A DNA stretch of 64,000 nt from contig CAJHNH020001591.1 in assembly GCA_905116865.2 (NCBI GenBank), positions 248,001 to 312,000 of the forward strand. Reading direction: 5' to 3'. The position numbers and the translations under genes were made by a program. The number at the start of each line of letters is the position of its first letter. Position 1 is the first letter of the stretch. This stretch comes from Candidula unifasciata (Eukaryota; Mollusca; Gastropoda; Stylommatophora; Geomitridae). Below the pieces are notes generated by a model. That model made no database searches and was not told the origin of the DNA. It saw only the letters and a program-made list of their open reading frames with translations. Shown here one piece after another: positions 48,211 through 58,900 of the stretch.

Positions 48211-49204
48211 GTAAGAGAATTATTTTAGTTACTTATTTTACCATTTAGCATTGATAATACATACTGAAATTAGTATTACTATTTTGTGCATTAACATGTT
48301 TAAATATTTATGTCAACAAGATCCTTGAAATATTTTGATGTTGTTAAACTAGCGATCATATAGTAATTGTTCACTAACATTTTTTAAATGGAAATGACAA
48401 CATGGCGGTCTACCGCATTTTATTTAGGGTGTATTACGATTAATATTTGCTAAAGTAAAAATGTAATTAGTATACTTTAAATGTCTACATATATTTTATC
48501 TTACCTTGACACTTCACCCCCCTTTTCCCCATATTTAAAGTTAAAGGTAATTTTTCTGACCACCTTAAAGAAACTCAGAAGTAATCGATTTTCCGGTCGC
48601 GTGGGACATAAGCGTCGCATTATTTAAAAAAAAATAAAAAATTATGTTCTAGGGGTTTTAAAATTTTGATTGATATTTTTCGTTTCAATTCTTTGCCCAT
48701 TTGTACATATCGTATATTATAGTTATAGTTTAAATAGTTATAGAGTTTCAAGATCCTCGAATCTTAAAAACAAGTTTTTAATTTAGGCCAAATTGCTGTT
48801 TTGCGCGGCAAAGAGACTTCTTTTTTTTCCATTTTTAGTTGGCATTCTCAACTAATTATTTTTCATCATTTCAAATGGCTGAAAATAAAGTGTAGATTTT
48901 TTTCCCCAGTCCGTCTGTCTCAAGAAAAAAATAATTTTTGCCGATTTTCTATTCACAATGACTCAGTGACAATGAAAAAATAGTCAGTACATGTGTTATC
49001 CAAAAACGATCAACTATTAAAACAACTTGGATGTTAAAATGTGAAATACTTACTTATGCAAAATTTCTAAAGCGTACCAAAATACCAGGCGTGATATCAA
49101 AAGTACAGTTTTGCTTGGCAAAGATCAAATACTGCCAAATCTGTACGAAAGTTACAAACTTCGGCAGCCCTGGCTGTGACATTCCAGCTCCAGAATTTTA
49201 GTGT

Positions 49205-49445
49205 ACTGCAAGCTATCCTCCAATATTGAGTGAGTTTCTACCCCACTAGGACATCACACAAGCGATAAACACCCGATGACACAAAGTGCCACCATGTGGA
49301 TGATGATCACCGTGTAAGGGTCCCAGAAACCGCGTTCAGACAATTGGCCATATTTATGGCCTGCCCATGTTGCGGCCCCTGGCAAAAGCCAGAGTAGGGC
49401 TTCAAATTACAAAAAAATTACGCCCTAAAAAGGACGTATATGGGA
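49205..49445 (-). mobile_element. SINE-like repeat, family D
   Basis: tttctaccccactaggacat, gataaacacccgatgacaca, cccagaaaccgcgttcagac, ccctggcaaaagccagag. Inverted relative to 22295. Confidence 0.7.
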
Positions 49446-50309
49446 TGATAATCCTCCAATATTTCCTCATTTCCTCTCATTGCCTATTAAAATCTTTACA
49501 TGGTAGTTTCCTTCACTAAAAATAAAATCTGAATATCTCCAGGATTGCCCCGCAGGCTGCTTTAGTGTACTGCTGGATTTGCCATTTCAATCTCTACTCG
49601 GCTGTGGGTGTAGTTTTCATAAGTAAAACTACTAATAAGTAGTAATACAGCTAACAATGTTTTCCCGAAAAACGAATTTAAATAATGCGGACACAAACAA
49701 TACAATTTATTGATATAATTTTGCTGTATCTCGTCAGATGCATTCATACTTATAGGTTGCGGTGGCGTCCATAGTTACGGGTAAAAATGTAAAGCAATAA
49801 ACGAAACAAAACGATGCATAACTGTAGCTATTAATACTAAAACAATACGGTTAACAAAAATCCGCGTTACCAGGCTGTGTGTGTTTTTCCCTTAACAACT
49901 ACATTGTGGTTTAACTGTTCTGAGTTAGCATTGTGCCACAAATCAAATGTCCAAATGGCTCTAAATATATTTTGTCACTTAAGACGCTGCTATTTTATAT
50001 GTGTTTACTTTAGTAGTAAGTAACAGTAGACTCAGTAAGATACTAACTCAGCCAACTGGTGTAAATTACAGAAGGGGTTGGATGTGGCAGTCCACCATCT
50101 TACTTCGTTAAGGAAACCTGAGATTGGTATAAATAGAATGCTTTTGCTGGAAACCCACAGGGGCATAGAAATAAAGGTAAACATACAATGATACATGAAG
50201 TATGAAGCGTGAGAATTATAGAGTAAAGTTGATCAGATATAAGGACATGGGAGGGAGCTGAATGTCATAGAAAAGGACAGGGCCACTAGCTAGGCTGGTT
50301 GAGGACCTG

Positions 50310-50580
50310 TGCTCCAGTGGGGGATAAAGAGAAGAAAAAGAAAAGGCACAGCCTTACTGATAGGCGTATCAGCCATGTGCACCTGTGGAAAGGTGCCCCA
50401 GACAGCAGAGCATGTACTCCAGGACTGCACCGAATTTGACAGATTAAGCAAACCTTTTTGCCAGAAAGAACAACAGTGGAACGTAAACTCTATGGACCAC
50501 TGAATGAATTAACAACAGTGAAATGTATACAAGATAAAAAATTGCTGATATAGACAACTTATTTCACGTGAATGAAAAAA
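50310..50580 (+). mobile_element. LINE C-terminal fragment
   Basis: GVSAMCTCGKVPQTAEHVLQ and DCTEFD, then a frameshift to RTTVERKLYGPLNELTTVKC and a stop, followed by a (GAA)-rich end. Equivalent to the tail of the element at 3022-3237. Confidence 0.65.
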
Positions 50581-50584
50581 GAAG

Positions 50585-50652
50585 AAAAAAGACTGCGGAT
50601 CAAACCCAGGTCCCTCACACGAGAGTCTAACATTCCAACCACTCGGCCAGTC
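50585..50652 (-). mobile_element. tRNA-like SINE head
   Basis: The minus strand reads tggccgagtggttggaatgt (A box, Leu/Ser-tRNA-like) and gggtttgatcc (B box). Confidence 0.6.
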
Positions 50653-50803
50653 ATTCCTTAGTAAAGACTAGTAAATAATTCAAGAAGTTAATTAATTTGT
50701 TGGTATTTTACTTTAGAATTTTCCACACCATATAAGTAAATATAAATATAGTTACTGAATGAACTCATTAAGTTGTAGAAATAATGTGAGAAATAAATAC
50801 AGT

Positions 50804-51078
50804 ACATCCCCGTGTGGGCTCCGGGAAAACAAGAATCGACCCACTGCCTACTTAAAAGCATGGCGTAAGAGTTGACTAATTGGGGCGCTTCCTATCATGT
50901 CGGAGTGCCTCTACCTGAGAGGCAAGGAACTAACAGCCTGCACTCAAGTGAATCAGATCTGTAAAACTGATGCACATACAACAGTCAGGTTCTGGAGCAG
51001 GACTGCAGTTCACAAGTGAACGAACAACCAGAACTTTCCGCCAGAGTGTACAGCTGGTGAAAACGAAGAAGAAGATTT
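50804..51078 (+). mobile_element. (GAA)n-tailed SINE, family A
   Basis: From cccgtgtgggctccgggaaa to agctggtgaaaacgaagaag; near full length. Confidence 0.75.
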
Positions 51079-51399
51079 AAGAATACAATACATAGATGTT
51101 CTGTTGATCATAATACATAGAAGAAAATAAACATCAACCCCCTTACCCTTCCCTCCCCTAATTTAAAAAGAATGACCTCTAGATGCTCAGATTCAAACCT
51201 GTGGGATAAGGACCAGAACAGCAAAACAATCACATTATCGATAGTATCACACTGATACATTCTTTCAGTATGTTAAGTAACATACTTTCATTCAGTCAGT
51301 ACAGAAATATACTGTCAGTCAGTAAAGTCAAGGACCTTTTTTAACAATAGTGGCATCATGAGTTGGTTTCACTAATTACATCATTTGTTTTACCGACTA

Positions 51400-52090
51400 C
51401 ATTAATTGGTTAATGGACTGCATCATTTGTTTCACTGACTGAATTATTTGGTTTATGGACTGCATCATTTGTTTCACTGACTGAATCATTTGGTTCATGG
51501 ACTGCATCATTTGTTTCACTGACTGAATCATTTGGTTCATGGACTGCATCATTTGTTTCACTGACTGAATTATTTGGTTTATGGACTGCATCATTTGTTT
51601 CACTGACTGAATTATTTGGTTTATGGACTGCATCATTTGTTTCACTGACCGAATCATTTGGTTCATGGAATGTATCATTTGTTTCACAGAGTGAATCATT
51701 TGGTTCATGGACTGCATAATTTGGTTCACTGACTGAATCATTTGTTTCATGGACTGCATCATTTGTTTCACTGACTGAATCATTTGTTTCATGGACTGAA
51801 TCATTTGGTTCATGGACTGCATCATTTGGTTCATGGACTGCATCATTTGGTTCATGGACTGAATCATTTGGTTCATGGACTGTATCATTTGTTTCACTGA
51901 GTGAATCATTTGGTTCATGGACTGCAGCATTTGTTTCACTGAGTGAATCATTTGGTTCATGGACTGCAGCATTTGTTTCACTGAGGGAATCATTTGGTTC
52001 ATGGACTGCACAATTTGTTTCACTGACTGAATCATTTGTTTCATGGACTATCATTTGTTTCACTTACTGAATCATTTGTTTCCCTGACTG
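51400..52090. repeat. 42-bp (2 x 21) minisatellite upstream of paralog 4 exon 2
   Basis: About 16 units of tttgtttcactgactgaatc alternating with atttggttcatggactgcat. Long frames open on the minus strand are a by-product of the unit length. Confidence 0.93.
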
Positions 52091-52463
52091 CATTACTAAT
52101 TTTATGGACTGCATAGTTTTTTTCACCGACTGCAATGCATGTTTTTACTAAATGCATTGGTTTTTTTTTGTCCTAGACAAAAGTCCTGGTTATAACATCC
52201 TGATATTATCTAACAAGGAATGCTAACCCAGGTAACAAATGCCTGAAGAAGTACGCACAAATGTCGCAGCCCTGTTGTAAATGGACACAACACAGTTGTC
52301 TTTGGGTAAACAAAAAAGGGCAAGCAAACGGAGATAAGATATGAACTGTACCTCAGTTTGTGTCCAATTTTACACCAGAGTCTTCCCCTCTTCTCTTGAT
52401 TCCTAGTAGTATACTTAGTTATATTTGTAGATATGCATGTCATTGAATCTCTTATTGTTTCAG

Positions 52464-52977
52464 ACACAGCATGGCATCAGCTTCTGATGAGCCACTTGGC
52501 ATGATGCCTACTTCTGATGAGCCAGTTGGCATGGAGTCTACTTCTGATGAGCCAGTTGGCATGGGGTCTACTTCTGATGAGCCAGTTGGCATGGCATCAG
52601 CTTCTGATGATCCAGTTGGCATGATGCCTACTTCTGATGATCCAGTTGGCATGGAGTCTACTTCTGATGAGCCAGTTGGCATGGGGTCTACTTCTGATGA
52701 TCCAGTTGGCATGGCATCAGCTTCTGATGATCCAGTTGGCATGGCATCTACTTCTGATGACCCAGTTGGCATGGGGTCTACTTCTGATAACCTTGTTGGC
52801 ATGGGGTCTACTTCGGATGACCCAGTTTGCATAGCGACTACTTCGGATGACCCAGTTTGCATAGCGACTACTTCGGATGACTCAGACAGCATGGTTTCAT
52901 CTTCTGATGAGTTAGTCATGGCATCAAGCTGCACCAGTGGGAAATCTAAGAAGGCCAAGAGAAGGAAGAAAGACAAA
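52464..52977 (+). CDS. Paralog 4 exon 2 with start codon and fifteen acidic repeats
   Basis: Acceptor tattgtttcag, then acacagcATGG; donor AAA|gtaggt. The first eight repeats form a 120-bp tandem duplication (52471-52590 and 52591-52710) with four differences by hand count, three of them gag/gat (Glu/Asp). Confidence 0.8.
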
Positions 52978-55900
52978 GTAGGTCATACAACTTTTTCTAT
53001 ACACTCTGACGTGTAAACAAAACATAAAATGTATCAGTCTTCCTATTTCTTTCTTTAGTCCTGTTCTTTTCTTCAGTGGCACTTTTGAATAGACAACTGG
53101 TGCGAGCCTTGGTGTGCTTTGTAGATCAACGGCCTCAAGTGTTCCATATGTTAACTGCTTTTTTATCTTCTTCTTTCTTCCTCCAGTTTCTTTATTTCTT
53201 TAAATCTGTTCTTGATGCTGTCATTCCATATTCTACATGGTCTTCCTGTTGCATTAGATCCATGAAATGTATGGGCTGTCTGTGGCAGTTGAACGTCAGG
53301 TGACCAAACCATCCTATATGTTGTTCTTTTAAGGAGCTGTATGACTGGTTTCAGTCCAATTCTCCTGATAATTTTGGTTTGTTGTTGTTGTAAATCTAAG
53401 ACATCTCATCTATGTTATGATTTTGCACTAATTAGTCTTTAAAAGAGTGTATATGAAATTTTTAAGTTACCTCTTTCTGATTGACTGAAGTGTTACCTCT
53501 GATTAACTTCTTCTTTCATTAGCTTTGTTCTACTGATGAGTTACCTCTGTCTTAAGGACTGATGAGTTACCGCTGTCTCAAGGACTGATGAGTACCTCTG
53601 TCTCAAGGACTGATGAGTACCTCTGTCTCAAGGACTGATGAGTACCTCTGTCTCAAGGACTGATAAGTACTTCTGTCTAATCAGTTGACTGCAAGAAATG
53701 ATGGAGATCATTGTAACAAAACCAAAACATGTTATGTGCAAGTGGCTGAGACGGGGTTTTACAGATGAATGATAAGAATACCCTGGACAGATTTAAAAGA
53801 GTAATGAAGATGTCTTGAAAGAAACTGACTTATAAAGACAACTGGTGGCCCACATCAGGAGACATTCTTTGGTCATGTCATGAGAAGGAGAAAACTGGAG
53901 TACATCGTGATGTAGCACATCTGTCTTCTTTGTTTAGGTTGATGTCGCACCCATGTTCACCTTTTGTTTGCCACAGGAGTCTATTGGAAGAGATTAGACG
54001 AGGAGAATGTCGTGGTGATAATGCCTTGCTTGCTGCATGCTTCTCACGTGACTCTGATGCTTGTATAATAAAATGTCTGGAAGCAACTGTTCTTTTCTGT
54101 ACTGTCTTTATTGTGATACTTCAGCAATGTCAAAAACAACATCAATGATATTCTGAATGGCTGCTTTTTTAGCTGTATGGTTACATACTCTTGTGGTCGC
54201 GTTGTGTTCTTCATCTCTAGTTACTTTGTTAACTGGTTCTGGTGTCTGATTTTCTGCTTAGATCTTGATTGCATCAGATTGCATCATCTGATTCTGCGCC
54301 TGAATATACTAATTTGTTGCAGATGGCCTTATGGAGACTCCCAGAAAGCCAGTACTACTGCGTTCTCTTTGACAGGGCTCATCAACAATTACATCATATA
54401 CCACCGATAGACTGTTCATTTGCAAAAAAAAACTCACTGCTAATAAACAAACAAATGAATCCAGAAAGGAATATCAAAATTGCGAAGACCTGTTGACTTT
54501 TGTCACTTCAACTAATCCGCAATATCCTAACTCCTGAAAAACAAGTGATGACGTCTCCTTGTTACAGTAAAAGCAGGAAAGTTTGAGGGGGGAAGAGGCA
54601 TAGAGAGACCAAGAGAGAAGATGCTGTGCAGTCTGATTATCTGTCAATTAAAATGTGATAAATAGCACATAATAAAGTTAGATGTTCATAGTACAAGATG
54701 TAATTATACTTACTTAGTCGCTCCTCTTCTACCTTGGGGTGTAGAGGTTTGTCAGAGAGATCGCCAGACGTCTCTATCAGCAGTTCTCTTTCTGGCTTTG
54801 TTCCATTCCAGTCCTCTGTCAGTTAGGGACTGTCGGAAGAGGTAATTATGATAAAAAGAACAAAGAAAGGTTTACATTTTAATTTTAAAAGATTCAGAGT
54901 TAGACGTACAAACCTGCCTAACATTCTGAACTTTTGACCTACAATTAAAATGAAATCGGACTTCCAAGTTTTTAATAACAGTTGACATGTTGTTGCATTT
55001 CTGCAGGCATGCGTAAAAGAAGAAGACATAGACGCCTGGGTAGCAAGATGGATGGTGTATATCGAGAGAAGTAAAATACTCGAGAAATACATGCAGGATG
55101 GGGTGTGGGATGAAGCTAATGGAAAAATAACAAATGCAGACTATCGGGAAATGAAAGAGCTAAAGGATTTTGAAATAAAACAACTGAATAGTAAGTATAT
55201 TGTTTTCCAGTTTCCTTGTTACTTCCGGTTTTTTTTTTCTAAAAAGAAAAAAGCACTGGTACTAACCAACCCAAACCACTATGGTTTCTGGTAGAAGTGT
55301 AGATGGAGAGTTAAAACTGAGTATGTGTACATACAACTAGACCTACTGACATATTAATGTTTACCATGATCAAGTGGCACTTGAGATAAATGTGCCTTTA
55401 CTTTAATAAAACTAGCTTCCACTGGCAACTATAATCATATTTACTGTGCTCTTTCACTAGAATTTGTACCTATAATTAGGACTCTTTAGCTGGATTCATA
55501 ACAATAATTGCAGTGCTTTTCTGTTGGACATAATAACAGCTATTAACCATGTGGATAACAGAGCTCTGTGCGGATGGGGGAGATGAGGGGCTTACTGCCC
55601 CTTAACTTAGCATGTCATTTGCTCAACTAATTAAGGGGGTTTTCTTTGAAGTTGGAGTGCATCTGCTTTAGAGGTGAGGAACCAACAGTCTGCATTGCTG
55701 GCAAATAAACCAGATCTGTAAAAAGTGTTTGTGTTGAGTTGTCAATAACTGACGTCACAGCACCCATGACATTTCCATACATGCTCCACCCTCGTCTTCA
55801 GCAGCTAGCACAGAGTTCCAATGCAAATAGTACCGGTCGTAATCTGGTTATAGGTCCGTCTGACTGACTGACTTTCTACCCCAACAGGACATCACACGAG

Positions 55901-58900
55901 CGATAAACACCCGATGACACAAAGTGCCACCATGTGGATGAGGATTGCCGTGGAGAGGTCCCAGAAACTGCGTTCAAGCAATAGGCCATATTGATGGCCC
56001 GCCTATATTGCGGCCCCTGGCTAAAGCCAGGGTAGGGTAGGCTTCAAATAACAAAAAATTTTGTCCTTAAAAAGTACGAAATTGGATAAATCCAGATCCG
56101 TCTTACCTTTCCTCTGAAGTGTGTATGTATGCAAACTCAAATTTTTGGAACAAAACTGAAGTCTAGATGTGAATAAACAGCCACAGCTTTCTCTGCTGGA
56201 GTTTACAGCTGATGGACACAAAGAAGAAGAAAAAATGGATAATAATACTTACAGTGCTTTTCTAGAAATGATATGCATCATCACTGTGCTTACTGGCAAG
56301 GGCACTAACCACTGTGCTTAGTTTTTGCTTGTAAAGGATTGCCTCCCCTGTGCACAGATACTTTTACCAGGTGCTCTGACTCCCTTGGTAATCTTAGTTT
56401 GAGCTCCTTAATTGCCGTCCTCTTATGTCAATGAAAAACACACAGAGTGTCCATCTTGCCTTTCTGCTGAGCTTTGATTGTTAGTGATGTACCAGAATAA
56501 TCTCTAGCATCTGCTGCTAGTGGATATATGTATCAGAATTATACTATCATACATAGCATCTGTCTCTAGTGGATATATGTATCAGAATTATACTATCATA
56601 CATAGCATCTGTCTCTAGTGGATATATGTATCAGAATTATACTATCATACATAGCATCTGTCTCTAGTGGATATATGTATCAGAATTATACTATCATACA
56701 TAGCATCTGTCTCTAGTGGATATATGTATCAGAATTATACTATCATACATAGCATCTGTCTCTAGTGGATATATGTATCAGAATTATACTATCATACATA
56801 GCATCTGTCTCTAGTGGATATATGTATCAGAATTATACTATCATACATAGCATCTGTCTTTAGTGGATATATGTATCAGAATTATACTATCATACATAGC
56901 ATCTGTCTCAAGTGGATATATATATATATACCAGAATTATACTATCATATGTAACATCTGTCTCAAGTGGATATATATATATATACCAGAATTATACTAT
57001 CATATGTAACATCTGTCTCAAGTGGATATATATATATATATATACCAGAATTATACTATCATACGTAGCATCTGTCTCTAGTGGATATATACCAGAATTT
57101 GACTATCATACGTAGCATCTGTCTCTAGTGGATATATACCAGAATTTGACTATCATACGTAGCTTCTGTCCCTAGTGGATATATACCAGAATTATACTAT
57201 AATACATAGCATCAGTTCCTAGTGGATGTATCATTTTGAAACGGTCGAGACGCCACGGATTACAAATTATTAAATGTATTCTTTTTTTCCCCAACTACCA
57301 AGGGATTGTTTATATGCACACTGTCTATTTCTTCTTAGCTGTTCAACTCTTTCAGATGATGCATTCTTACTCTGTCAGTGCAGAACAGCTAACAGTGGAT
57401 ATATGTATCAGAATTATACTATCATACATAGCATCTGTCTCTAGTGGATATATGTATCAGAATTATACTATCATACATAGCATCTGTCTCTAGTGGATAT
57501 ATGTATCAGAATTATACTATCATACATAGCATCTGTCTCTAGTGGATATATGTATCAGAATTATACTATCATACATAGCATCTGTCTCTAGTGGATATAT
57601 ATACCAGAATTATACTATCATACGTAACATCTGTCTCAAGTGGATATATATATATATATACCAGAATTATACTATCATATGTAACATCTGTCTCAAGTGG
57701 ATATATATATATATATACCAGAATTATACTATCATACGTAGCATCTGTCTCTAGTGGATATATACCAGAATTTGACCATCATACGTAGCATCTGTCTCTA
57801 GTGGATATATGTATCAGAATTATACTATCATACATAGCATCTGTCTCTAGTGGATATATGTATCAGAATTATACTATCATATGTAGCATCTGTCTCTAGT
57901 GGATATATGTATCAGAATTATACTATCATACGTAGCATCTGTCTCTAGTGGATATATGTATCAGAATTATACTATCATACGTAGCATCTGCCTCTAGTGG
58001 ATATATACCAGAATTTGACTATCATACGTAGCTTCTGTCCCTAGTGGATATATACCAGAATTATACTATAATACATAGCATCAGTTCCTAGTGGATGTAT
58101 CATTTTGAAACGGTCGAGACGCCACGGATTACAGATTATTAAATGTATTCTTTTTTTCCCCAACTACCAAGGGATTGTTTATATGCACACTGTCTATTTC
58201 TTCTTAGCTGTTCAACTCTTTCAGATGATGCATTCTTACTCTGTCAGTGCAGAACAGCTAACAGTATTTTTGTGCACACAGCTGTACTGTAAATATTGGG
58301 AGTCCCCGCGGTGGAGCGGCTAAATGCTCACCGCATATCGGTAGGTCATGGATTCGTTCTCTGGAGGAGCCAGGCTTTTTTTTTTAAAAATGACCTTGGC
58401 TCCCAGGTCGACCCAGCCCTGAGTGGGTACCGGATGCAGTCCCGGGAAGTAAAGACAGCTGGCGTGATGCTGACCACATCACCCATCTTGTGCCGATTGG
58501 GCTATAAAAATTTAGGTCTAGCCCTATATGCCCAAAGGCTGGAAAAAGGTCCTTTACTTACTTTACTTACTGTAAATTTTTGCAAATGCATCATTTTCTA
58601 TGACTAAATGCAACATGTCATATACTGCACTGAATGCCATTCTTAATTATAGTTTCATATTTTTTATGTTTCAGCCCTTAGGGAACGTCTGGATTTAAAG
58701 GAGAGAGTAGTGGATGAGATGTTAACTTGGTAAGCATACTTTCTATTAATAATGTTCCATATGAAAATTGCTATTCAAAACCTAGCTATGACCAAACAAG
58801 GACAGAACAACCAAATCAAGATATGCATAGAAAAACCAATTCCGAAAAAAAAGCAAAAGATTTCATTATCTAGTGAACAAGTCAATGGGGAAAAAATGGA

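Larger units (their letters stand above)
48211..52463 (+). other. Intron 1 of paralog 4
   Basis: 48220-49180 and 49480-49640 align in patches with intron 1 of paralogs 2 and 3 (ttatagagtttcaagatcct, gctgtgggtgtag region). The rest is repeats listed separately. Confidence 0.55.

Noticed and set aside
51397..52063. Two minus-strand ORFs of about 216 residues (QSMNQM, SETNDAVHE)
   Set aside because: By-product of the 42-bp satellite; overlapping frames are equally open.
52452..52976. 174-residue minus-strand ORF opposite paralog 4 exon 2
   Set aside because: Antisense of a 30-bp unit divisible by three; the + strand has the splice sites, start context and family match.
56500..58263. CRISPR-like regular repeats
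   Set aside because: Tandem units without unique spacers in a eukaryotic intron.
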